From Desulfosporosinus sp. (GTDB lineage Bacteria; Bacillota; Desulfitobacteriia; Desulfitobacteriales; Desulfitobacteriaceae), in contig DOPM01000005.1 of NCBI GenBank assembly GCA_003513495.1, forward strand, positions 1 to 15,921: a stretch of 15,921 bases of DNA. Reading direction: 5' to 3'. The notes under the pieces are model-generated. The model was not told the DNA's origin, searched no databases, and was given only the letters and a program-made list of their open reading frames with translations. Positions 6,132 to 13,229 of this stretch are shown one piece after another; the stretch's first letter is position 1; every line of letters starts with the position of its first letter. The position numbers were made by a program, and so were the translations under genes.

Positions 6132-7793
6132 ATGAAAGCAAGATTACTGACTAAGCGGGCATATAATAACGGATTTGTTCACATTCTAATTCTTTTAATC
6201 ATGATGCTGAGTACAGCGACAACAGTTAAAGCATCTGAGGATGTCTTGCCTGAAATTCGTTCCCTCCTTCGAACTCAGTATGTCGAGGTTGTTTCAAAGG
6301 AGATCTTGAATGCTCCAACCGTCGAAGAAATGCTGGAAAGGCTGGGAGACCCTCATACAATGTATTTCACTCCAGAGCAATACCAGGACTTCCTCGAAAC
6401 TATCGATATGAGCTTTACTGGTATTGGAATTCATATTGAGATGTTAGCAGAAGGAGTTAAGGTATTATCCGTCATTGCTGGCTCCCCGGCGGAGGAGGTT
6501 GGGTTAAAACCTGGTGATGTGATTATTCGAGCTGATGGACTATCCCTAGCGGGACTTAGTTCGGAAGAGGCAGTAAGCTTGCTGCGGGGTCTTGAAGGAA
6601 GCACAGTTCAGCTCCATGTGAAGCGAGGGACTGAAACTCAGGATTTACAGGTCACACGCAGAGCAGTGAACGAACCTACAGTGACTGGTCAAGTGCTTAG
6701 TGAGCATATCGGCTATCTAGATCTCAATTCCTTTGGAAACGATACCCCAGAGGAATTTAAGACCTTAGTTGACCAATTAAAAGACCAAAATGTCGACAGC
6801 TGGATTGTGGATTTAAGGGATAACGGAGGCGGGTACTTAAGCTCAGCCCTTGATCTCGCAGGCTTTTTTATTGGACCTGACGTTGCAGTACAAATCAAAG
6901 ACCGCACGGGCATTCTGTATCCTTATAAGGTTCGGGATCCTGGTTGGATAATGGATCAACGGATTATCGTTCTCATCAATGAAAACAGTGCCAGTGCCTC
7001 TGAAATATTAGCCGCAGCAGTCAAAGATCACGACAAGGCCGCCCTGGTTGGAACGACGACCTATGGCAAAGGAACGGTTCAGAGCATGTTTCCTCTGGAG
7101 AATGGGGGAGTGCTTAAAATGACAGTAGACCACTTTTATTCTCCAGAAGGGCATGAAATTGATAAAGTAGGGGTCAGCCCTAACGTCACTATTCAGCACT
7201 CAGATGCCCTTAAGGCTGCGGTACTGATGTTAACCAATTCTTCACAAGCACAAACCCTGGCTAGAACCGACTCTTATTGGGAAGCTTGGGGAGAACTGTC
7301 TGGTATTGTTCCGACAAGCTCCCATGAACTGTCCTCAGATTATATCCATTATTATTCCAGCTACGGTCAAGTGGCTGAATTATCCGAGATCCCACTTGAT
7401 AAGAAATTCATGGTAGATTTCTCTGCAGAGGTAGATTGGCAGAGCGTGAATAATTCGAGTATCGAGCTGATTAATAGCATAACAGGGCAAAGGGTGCTTT
7501 CAGAGTTTAAACCCCTTGGAGGTACCTCTGTTCAAGTAATTCCTGAAGTTGAGTTAAACCCAGATACGACTTACTGGCTAGTTATCCATCCTACTATCCT
7601 TGGAGTTAGGGGCCAGACCTTACAAGAGGGAGGCCTGGCCATCGCACATACCATACGAGAGTATCAAGAAATCTCAGGCACATCAAAGGTACAGTCCTTT
7701 GGGGTTAGCCACCGGATCAATGAGAGGAAAACCATAAGACCTGGAGATCCGGACTATGGTCAAGCGATTAAGGTTTTAGGGGAAAGGCGTTAG
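6132..7793 (+). CDS. Exported S41 (CtpA-type) PDZ protease with C-terminal Ig-like domain
   Basis: The product is 553 residues; GGAGG (6118-6122) lies 9 nt before the ATG. Residues 1-35 are a signal peptide or anchor (cleavage near VKA-SE). A short N-terminal segment (DPHTMYFTPEQY) is followed by a PDZ domain (about 93-175) and the S41 core (about 190-355). Catalytic residues by alignment to E. coli Prc spacing: Ser288 in NSASASE, Lys313 in TYGKGTVQ and Gln317, so the Ser/Lys dyad is intact. Residues about 421-510 resemble a Big_5 (SbsA Ig-like) domain: MVDFSAEVD and LNPDTTYWLVIHP, in place of the peptidoglycan-binding module common in Firmicute CtpA/B. The enzyme should act outside the membrane, trimming exported or wall-attached proteins. 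Substrates are unknown. The next gene starts 41 bp on, so the two are probably co-transcribed. Confidence 0.88.
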   Translation: MKARLLTKRAYNNGFVHILILLIMMLSTATTVKASEDVLPEIRSLLRTQYVEVVSKEILNAPTVEEMLERLGDPHTMYFTPEQYQDFLETIDMSFTGIGIHIEMLAEGVKVLSVIAGSPAEEVGLKPGDVIIRADGLSLAGLSSEEAVSLLRGLEGSTVQLHVKRGTETQDLQVTRRAVNEPTVTGQVLSEHIGYLDLNSFGNDTPEEFKTLVDQLKDQNVDSWIVDLRDNGGGYLSSALDLAGFFIGPDVAVQIKDRTGILYPYKVRDPGWIMDQRIIVLINENSASASEILAAAVKDHDKAALVGTTTYGKGTVQSMFPLENGGVLKMTVDHFYSPEGHEIDKVGVSPNVTIQHSDALKAAVLMLTNSSQAQTLARTDSYWEAWGELSGIVPTSSHELSSDYIHYYSSYGQVAELSEIPLDKKFMVDFSAEVDWQSVNNSSIELINSITGQRVLSEFKPLGGTSVQVIPEVELNPDTTYWLVIHPTILGVRGQTLQEGGLAIAHTIREYQEISGTSKVQSFGVSHRINERKTIRPGDPDYGQAIKVLGERR

Positions 7794-7834
7794 ACAATAG
7801 GAGCTAGGAATCTGAGCTGGGGGGACGGAGATCG

Positions 7835-8269
7835 ATGATTTATGAAGTGTGTGCCCTTGTTGCTACCATCATTTTAGGGGTGATCGGCATCGAAGTGATG
7901 CTTTGGTTTCGCTCCCTGCGGAAACTCACCAATGAAGCAAAGCAAACAGTGCAGGACATAAATACTCATTTACCCTATCTGTTGTCAGATGTCCGAGCGG
8001 TTACCGGCGTCGTGAGACAGACCAGTGAACAAGTAGGCGGAACGGTGAATGAAGTAGCGGTTAGTCTCGAGGAGATGAGGAAGAACCCCTTCCGCTTTAT
8101 TGCTGTTTTCTTACAGAGCGTTAAACAACTCGTCGAGCTATGGCGTAACATTCGTGGACAAGGAACAGGACCAGAACCAGGGCGAGGACAGGAACCAGGA
8201 CGAGGACGAGAACCGGAACCAGGACAAGAACCAAAACAAGAACCAAAACCCAGACCCGGAACGGGATGA
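7835..8269 (+). CDS. DUF948-like membrane protein with low-complexity Pro/Glu/Gly tail
   Basis: The product is 144 residues. A single membrane helix (about 3-26) is followed by a helical region, LRKLTNEAKQTVQDINTHLP and VVRQTSEQVGGTVNEVAVSLEE (both seen in part), typical of DUF948 proteins (YtxG-like, a small stress-related family whose biochemical role is unknown). Residues 109-144 are a repetitive tail of EP, GR, GQ, KP and similar dipeptides, encoded by a 6-nt periodic tract with no T for 111 nt (8156-8266). The start ATG has GGAG only 4 nt upstream, or a G-run 12 nt away. It follows the S41 protease by 41 bp and is probably in the same transcript. The tail is unlike the rest of the protein and abuts repeat DNA, so its length may vary among strains. 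Confidence 0.7.
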   Translation: MIYEVCALVATIILGVIGIEVMLWFRSLRKLTNEAKQTVQDINTHLPYLLSDVRAVTGVVRQTSEQVGGTVNEVAVSLEEMRKNPFRFIAVFLQSVKQLVELWRNIRGQGTGPEPGRGQEPGRGREPEPGQEPKQEPKPRPGTG

Positions 8270-8276
8270 GAGCAGG

Positions 8277-8329
8277 GACGAGAACGCAGTGAAGAATCTC
8301 GTTATTGCAATTAGTGCAACTCAAGGCCG
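8277..8329 (+). repeat. Second repeat fragment next to copy 2
   Basis: ACGAGAACGCAGTGAAGAATCTC resembles the GAGCGnAGnGAAGAATCT-type dispersed repeat seen in many bacterial genomes (from memory). It continues into AACTCAAGGCCGTGTCAT, which is shared with 5948-5965. The space after the DUF948-like gene is thus built of repeat DNA. Confidence 0.45.
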
Positions 8330-8389
8330 TGTCATCCGAAGGAGGGACGACTGAAGGATCTAGATCCTTCGCTAACCCTCTGGATGACA
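8330..8389 (+). repeat. Inverted-repeat-bounded dispersed element, copy 2
   Basis: Ends are TGTCATCC-GA and CTGGATGACA, and the palindromic core GAAGGATCTAGATCCTTC lies at 8353-8370. The stretch from GAAGGAGGGACGACT into the core is identical to copy 3. Confidence 0.8.
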
Positions 8390-8409
8390 GGACAATCTTC
8401 TAAGTGCAC

Positions 8410-8454
8410 AAAATATGGGCAACTCATCAAACCAAATGAGTTGCTCATATTTTT
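8410..8454. terminator. Strong bidirectional terminator before the efflux operon
   Basis: AAAATATG-G-GCAACTCAT (8410-8427) pairs with ATGAGTTGC-T-CATATTTT (8436-8453) over 18 bp, broken only by a G-U, with an 8-nt loop. T-runs are present on both strands. It insulates the pump operon from the protease unit. Confidence 0.85.
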
Positions 8455-8476
8455 GTAAATTAATACTCCACATGTC

Positions 8477-8505
8477 TTGATTTTAGAGTGTATTCAATGT
8501 ATAAC
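8477..8505 (+). promoter_or_regulatory. Promoter of the RND efflux operon
   Basis: TTGATT (8477-8482) and TATAAC (8500-8505) lie exactly 17 bp apart. The predicted start of transcription is near 8512. Confidence 0.65.
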
Positions 8506-8514
8506 TAAATGGTG

Positions 8515-8528
8515 ACCGAACAGTCGGT
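8515..8528. promoter_or_regulatory. Candidate TetR operator ACCGA-ACAG-TCGGT
   Basis: This perfect 5-bp inverted repeat with a 4-bp spacer has the look of TetR/AcrR-family operators that control RND pumps. It covers about +4 to +17 of the predicted transcript, where a bound repressor would block initiation. The TetR gene at 13230 is the obvious candidate regulator. Confidence 0.6.
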
Positions 8529-8573
8529 TTTGGAGACATGGACTATACATAGGTAAAGTGGAGGAGATAGGCG

Positions 8574-9782
8574 TTGGAAAAGAAAACTGGGAAATTGAGA
8601 AAGATCCTGATCCTACTCATGGCGTTGATGGCGCTGGGATTACTGGCTGGATGCAGTGGGAGTCAGCCTACTGAAGCCGTAGAAGAAAAATACATACCGG
8701 TGGAAGTGGAAGTTGCTAGCAAGAAGACGCTCATCAATACTGCTATTTTAAGTGGCAAAATTTCATCAGAGACCGATGTTTCCGTCGTTCCTAAGATTCC
8801 CGGTAAGGTAGAATTCGTGAACGTGAAAGTCGGAGATGCCGTACATAAAGGCGAGGTGCTTTTTACCCTCGAAACCACAGATATGAATAATAACTATCAA
8901 TTAGCTGAGGCTCGCTATCAAACCAGCAAAGATCAGTGGGAGGCTGCAAAAACTTCTCTGGAGCGAACTAAAGTACTCGCTGCAGAAAAAATTGCCAATG
9001 CTCAAAAGACCTTGGCTAATACAAAGGCCCTTTTTGATGCTGGTGCAGCATCGAAGGTTCAACTTGACCAAGCAGAGTTGGGACTTAAGGAATTAGAATC
9101 TTCCTTTGCAGGTCAGATTGAACAATTGAGTGTTCAGGCCTCTGACAGCAGCCTAAAGCTTGCCGAGGTTCAACTTACCCAAGCCCGGGAGGCGTTAGAT
9201 AATGCAACTGTGACTGCCCCAGTAGACGGAGTGGTCTCTCAAGTTAATGTTCAGGTTGGAAACATGGCTTCCAGTGCCCAAGCAGCCATTGGCCTGACGA
9301 ATTCTAGTACTCTCTATAGCTCCCTCAGCGTAGCCGAAAACTTAGTGAACCGCCTGAAAAAAGATCAAGTTGTTAAAGTCACAGTCCCTTCGGCGTCTGA
9401 GAAAAGCTTTGTCGGAACAATCGATTATATCAGCCCTGCTTCTGATCCTCAAACTCGCCTCTATCCAGTTAAAATCACTTTGGATAATCCTGAAGGTTTG
9501 ATCAAACCAGGCATGTTTGCCAAAGTTGAACTGGCGACGGATGAGAAGGCCGATGTTATGGCTGTTAAAAGCGAGGCCGTCGTTCTCAAAAACGAAAAGA
9601 CCATTGTTTATGTTGTTCAAGACGACAAAGCCGTCTCTAAAGAGGTCACTACAGGCCTTGATACGGGGGTGGACATAGAAATAGTTAAAGGATTAGCCCA
9701 AGGGGATAAGGTAATCATTAAAGGACAAACCTTAGTTGATGAGGGCCATAAGGTGAAGGTTGTGGGAGGGGAAGAGTCTTGA
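8574..9782 (+). CDS. RND efflux adaptor (membrane fusion protein), lipoprotein
   Basis: The product is 402 residues from a TTG start, with GGAGG (8560-8564) 9 nt upstream. The signal ends in lipobox LAGC (Cys27), so it is lipid-anchored outside the membrane. The order is that of AcrA/HlyD adaptors: first half of the lipoyl domain (about 60-100, with PKIPGKVEFVNVKVGDAVHKG), a long helical hairpin (about 105-200, with AGAASKVQLDQAELGLKELE), second half of the lipoyl domain (TVTAPVDGVVSQVNVQVGN), beta-barrel (about 245-325, ISPASDPQTRLYPVKI and GLIKPGMFAKVELA) and membrane-proximal domain to the C-terminus. Adaptors couple the inner-membrane transporter to an outer channel. Its stop overlaps the start of the RND gene, so the two are translationally coupled. 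Substrate cannot be read from sequence. Confidence 0.92.
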   Translation: MEKKTGKLRKILILLMALMALGLLAGCSGSQPTEAVEEKYIPVEVEVASKKTLINTAILSGKISSETDVSVVPKIPGKVEFVNVKVGDAVHKGEVLFTLETTDMNNNYQLAEARYQTSKDQWEAAKTSLERTKVLAAEKIANAQKTLANTKALFDAGAASKVQLDQAELGLKELESSFAGQIEQLSVQASDSSLKLAEVQLTQAREALDNATVTAPVDGVVSQVNVQVGNMASSAQAAIGLTNSSTLYSSLSVAENLVNRLKKDQVVKVTVPSASEKSFVGTIDYISPASDPQTRLYPVKITLDNPEGLIKPGMFAKVELATDEKADVMAVKSEAVVLKNEKTIVYVVQDDKAVSKEVTTGLDTGVDIEIVKGLAQGDKVIIKGQTLVDEGHKVKVVGGEES

Positions 9783-12700
9783 AACTAGTCGAAGTTTCGG
9801 TTAAACGCCCAGTAACAGCCATCATGACCATGCTTATTATCATTCTTTTGGGCTTTATATCTCTGACCCGCCTTCCCATCGATCTCATGCCGAACATTGA
9901 AATTCCTGTTTCCATCGTGGTAACCCAGTATTCTGGGGTAGGTCCTCAGGAAATCGAGAAACTTATCACCAGTCCTTTAGAAGGAGCCGTTTCTACGGTA
10001 GGAAATATTAAAACGGTGACATCGACAACCTCCGAGGGGAGTTCCATTGTCATAGCGGAGTTTAAGTCAGGCACAGACATGGACTTCGCGACTCTTCAAA
10101 TGAGGGAGAAGGTTGATCAGATCAAGAGTCGTTTACCCTCTGAGGCTGGGGATCCGATGGTTATGAAGCTTGACATAGGGGCAATGCCTGTTGTCATATT
10201 GACTCTGAATGGACATGACGCAGATCTTGCCAAGCTGCAAGCTATCGCGGAGGATGAGCTTAAACCTCAGCTCGAGCGGGTGTCCGGGGCTGCTTCTGTT
10301 TCAGTTATCGGTGGGTATGAAGACCAAGTGGAAATTAAAACCCATCTAGAGAAAATGAACGGTTATGGCTTGACTATCAATTCCTTAGCCCAACTCATTG
10401 GTGCAGAGAATCGAAATTCCCCGGGAGGACAGGTTCAAAAGGGAACTCAGGAACTTACGATCCGGACAACCGGTGAGTTTGAATCCATCGATGAAATTAA
10501 AGAACTTATGATTCCCCTGCCTAGTGGAGGACAGATCCGCTTAAAAGATATTGCCGAGGTAGGCATAGGACATAAGGACGTTAACGCCATTACCAAAGCG
10601 GACGGCGAAAAAAGCGTAAGTATTGCTGTTCAAAAACAATCAGGGACAAATACGGTCAAAGTGGCCGATGGGGTTAAAGCAGCAATCGACGAATTTGCGA
10701 AAGAATACCCGGACTTAGAGATTAAAACAGTAATGGACCAGTCCCTTGATATTAATAAATCCATTCAAACTGTCAAAAACGAAGCTATTTTAGGTGGAAT
10801 CTTAGCCATTGTTGTGGTCTTTCTCTTCTTCCATAATATCCGAACCACCTTTATCACCGCGACAGCGATCCCAATTGCTATGATGGCGACCTTTGCGGTC
10901 CTTTATTTTGCAGGGATCACGATTAATATGATGACCCTTGGCGGGCTGACTCTGGCCATGGGACGCTTGGTGGATGATAATATCGTAGCCCTGGAAAACA
11001 TTCATCGACATCGCCAGGAAGGATACTCAAAATTTGAGGCGGCTATTAAAGGGGTATCCGAGGTTGGGATGGCAGTTTTCGCTTCGACATTGACGACAGT
11101 CGCAGTTTTTCTCCCCATCGTCTTTGTTGAAGGAATTGTAGCTACCATTTTTAGAGAATTAGCCTTGACCTTTGCTGTATCCCTTCTGGCTTCCCTTCTC
11201 GTTTCCCTAACCCTAGTTCCGACGCTTTCTGCCAAATTGATGAAAACGGAAGCTGTTCCGGAAGGTCGGACTGGACTTAAAGGGCTAGTTGACCGCTTTA
11301 GCCGCGGTTTTGACCGGATCTTTGGGCGAATTGAAGCCGTCTATAAAAGGTTTTTACACTATGCCTTGCACCATCGCAAGACTGTGATGATTATTGCGAC
11401 AGTGGTCTTTGTCGTTTCAAGTGCCTCCGCTTTCAGCTTAGGCGCAGAGTTCATGCCCGCTTCGGATGTCGGCCAATTAACAATTAATACGACTCTGCCG
11501 GATGGGGCAAAGCTTAAGGATACGGAAGCCACGGTTAATCAAATTGAGAAGAAACTGGAGGGAATCCTGGAGATCAAAACCGTCTTTACCCAAATTGGGA
11601 CCAATGGTGGATTTTCCCTTGGAGGGGATACCGCTAATACCAGTTCCCTCAGTGTCCAACTCGTGGATTTAAAGGCTCGACAACGGAGTGTTGAAGAGGT
11701 GGGCGATGAAATTCGTTCTTTGATAAAAGACATTCCTGGTGCTGAGATTAAGGTCACAATTACGGATAATATGCAAATGGGTGGTTCCCAAACGCCGATT
11801 GATATTGCTATCAAGGGGGAAGAACTCGACGAACTCAAGAGGATTGGATCCGAGATCCAAGGGATTATCGCCTCGGTTGACGGAACCCGTGAAGTAAAAA
11901 CGGGCATGACAGACGGGGTTCCCGAGGTTGTCGTCAAAGTTAATCGTCAGAATGCTTCCCAATATGGTTTATCAGCGGCCCAGATTTCTCAGGCTGTCAA
12001 GGGGACCATTTCCGGGACTACTGCAACAACTTACCGATATGAAGGGTCGGAAATTGATGTCGTACTGAGTGGGGATGAAACCTTTAAAACGAGTCTCGAG
12101 AATCTAGGACAAACGCCGATCCCTACAATGTCTGGGATCACCGTTCCTCTGAGTCAAGTAGCTGAAATTGAGATGGGACGAGGTCCGGTAAAGATTGAGC
12201 GCACGGGACAGACCCGCGTCGTTCATGTTACCAGTCAAATTATTAACCGTGATTTACGCAGTATCACCCTGGATATTGAAACTAAGTTAAAAGACTATCA
12301 GCTACCCAATGGGTATACCTATGAAGTATTGGGTGAGAATAAAGAATTGATGGAATCCTTTGCGGATTTAGGGCTCGCCCTAATACTGGCGATTCTGCTC
12401 GTCTACATGATTCTGGCATCTCAGTTCGAATCCTTGTTACACCCCTTTACGATTATTTTATCCCTCCCTATGGGATTTTCCGGCGGAATGCTGGGCCTGT
12501 TCATTACGAGAACAACCTTAAGCGTACCCTCGTTTATCGGCTTGATTCTCTTAGTAGGTATAGCCGTCAGTAATGCTATTGTCTTGGTGGATTATATTAT
12601 TAAACGCCGAGAACGGGGAGAAGAACGGGAGGAAGCCATTGAAAACGCAGGCCCCATTCGTTTACGGCCGATTATGATGACCACTTTAGCGACCATCCTG

Positions 12701-12910
12701 GGTCTTATCCCCATGGCCTTAGGAATTGGGGAAGGATCAGAAAGTATGGCACCCATGGCAATTGTCGTGATCTTTGGACTTGCACTCTCTACACTGTCAA
12801 CCCTGTTGCTTGTACCAGTTATTTATACGATTTTTGAAGATATTCGAGATTCCAGGAAACGAAAAAGGGAACGTAAGATGAAGGCTGCTCAGATTACGCA
12901 TTCAGTATAA
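9779..12910 (+). CDS. RND-family multidrug efflux transporter (AcrB/HAE type)
   Basis: The product is 1043 residues, full length for the family (about 1020-1050). The TTG start overlaps the adaptor stop (TTGA, 9779-9782), with GGGAGGGG just upstream. The internal duplication is clear: TM1 (about 12-30) and a large outer loop, TM2-6 (about 335-490), then TM7 (about 535-555), a second loop and TM8-12 (to about 1025). The TM4 proton-relay pair Asp399-Asp400 is present in GRLVDDNIVALEN. The TM10 position that is Lys940 in AcrB appears as Ser here (VGIAVSNAIVLVD); many non-AcrB HAE members also lack this Lys. The family exchanges protons for drugs or lipophilic compounds. It is clearly AcrB-like, but substrates are unknown. 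Confidence 0.93.
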   Translation: MKLVEVSVKRPVTAIMTMLIIILLGFISLTRLPIDLMPNIEIPVSIVVTQYSGVGPQEIEKLITSPLEGAVSTVGNIKTVTSTTSEGSSIVIAEFKSGTDMDFATLQMREKVDQIKSRLPSEAGDPMVMKLDIGAMPVVILTLNGHDADLAKLQAIAEDELKPQLERVSGAASVSVIGGYEDQVEIKTHLEKMNGYGLTINSLAQLIGAENRNSPGGQVQKGTQELTIRTTGEFESIDEIKELMIPLPSGGQIRLKDIAEVGIGHKDVNAITKADGEKSVSIAVQKQSGTNTVKVADGVKAAIDEFAKEYPDLEIKTVMDQSLDINKSIQTVKNEAILGGILAIVVVFLFFHNIRTTFITATAIPIAMMATFAVLYFAGITINMMTLGGLTLAMGRLVDDNIVALENIHRHRQEGYSKFEAAIKGVSEVGMAVFASTLTTVAVFLPIVFVEGIVATIFRELALTFAVSLLASLLVSLTLVPTLSAKLMKTEAVPEGRTGLKGLVDRFSRGFDRIFGRIEAVYKRFLHYALHHRKTVMIIATVVFVVSSASAFSLGAEFMPASDVGQLTINTTLPDGAKLKDTEATVNQIEKKLEGILEIKTVFTQIGTNGGFSLGGDTANTSSLSVQLVDLKARQRSVEEVGDEIRSLIKDIPGAEIKVTITDNMQMGGSQTPIDIAIKGEELDELKRIGSEIQGIIASVDGTREVKTGMTDGVPEVVVKVNRQNASQYGLSAAQISQAVKGTISGTTATTYRYEGSEIDVVLSGDETFKTSLENLGQTPIPTMSGITVPLSQVAEIEMGRGPVKIERTGQTRVVHVTSQIINRDLRSITLDIETKLKDYQLPNGYTYEVLGENKELMESFADLGLALILAILLVYMILASQFESLLHPFTIILSLPMGFSGGMLGLFITRTTLSVPSFIGLILLVGIAVSNAIVLVDYIIKRRERGEEREEAIENAGPIRLRPIMMTTLATILGLIPMALGIGEGSESMAPMAIVVIFGLALSTLSTLLLVPVIYTIFEDIRDSRKRKRERKMKAAQITHSV

Positions 12911-12920
12911 TACGAGGCAC

Positions 12921-12954
12921 GAGGATCGAGGCTCGACCCCGATCCCCGATCCTC
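12921..12954 (+). terminator. Hairpin after the RND gene, possible weak terminator
   Basis: GAGGATCG (12921-12928) pairs with CGATCCTC (12947-12954), with an alternative inner fold. No T-run follows, so read-through toward tetR is possible. Confidence 0.35.
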
Positions 12955-12996
12955 AATAACTTAATTAAATGCCTGTTACAAAAATAAAAGACCAAT

Positions 12997-13055
12997 CGTC
13001 ATCCTGAGCGCAGAGAAGGATCTGGATCCTTCAGTCGTCCCTCCTTCAGGAGACA
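12997..13055 (-). repeat. Inverted-repeat-bounded dispersed element, copy 3 (inverted)
   Basis: On the minus strand the ends are TGTCTCCTGA and TCAGGATGACG, and the core GAAGGATCCAGATCCTTC lies at 13032-13015 with one centre change. From GAAGGAGGGACGACT into the core it is identical to copy 2. Confidence 0.8.
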
Positions 13056-13229
13056 TTCCCTTTGAGGTATTTGACATTGTCCTTGACAAGTCTTTGACGT
13101 AAGGACAGGGGAATTGCCCCGTGTGATTCCAGATAGGACGATTATCCTGCGAATTTTACAATTTTGTAACAACCTCTTTAAGACTGAGGCTCAAAGAGCC
13201 TCGAACATAACGCGTTTGTTTAAAAGGAG
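13056..13229 (+). promoter_or_regulatory. Upstream region of the TetR gene
   Basis: Four signals are visible. TTGAC is repeated at 13071, 13083 and 13094 (11-12 bp period). TGTCCTT and AAGGACA (13078-13084 and 13101-13107) form an inverted repeat. TTACAA-TT-TTGTAA (13156-13169) is a perfect inverted repeat overlapping the best -35 candidate, TTTACA (13155-13160), with a weak TTTAAG -10 at 13177-13182. GAGGCTC-AAA-GAGCCTC (13186-13202) is a perfect hairpin. No copy of the pump operator is present. Confidence 0.35.

Noticed and set aside
8100..8354. 84-codon frame overlapping the DUF948-like gene tail (Gln/Asn/Asp-rich)
   Set aside because: It is a shifted reading of the 6-nt periodic tract and of repeat DNA, with no ribosome site or recognisable domain.
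9342..9620. 92-codon minus-strand frame inside the adaptor gene
   Set aside because: It is antisense to the conserved lipoyl/beta-barrel region of the adaptor. The composition looks like an antisense artefact.
11539..11962. Minus-strand frames of about 100-130 codons inside the RND gene
   Set aside because: They are antisense to a conserved full-length transporter, with no ribosome sites and no familiar motifs.
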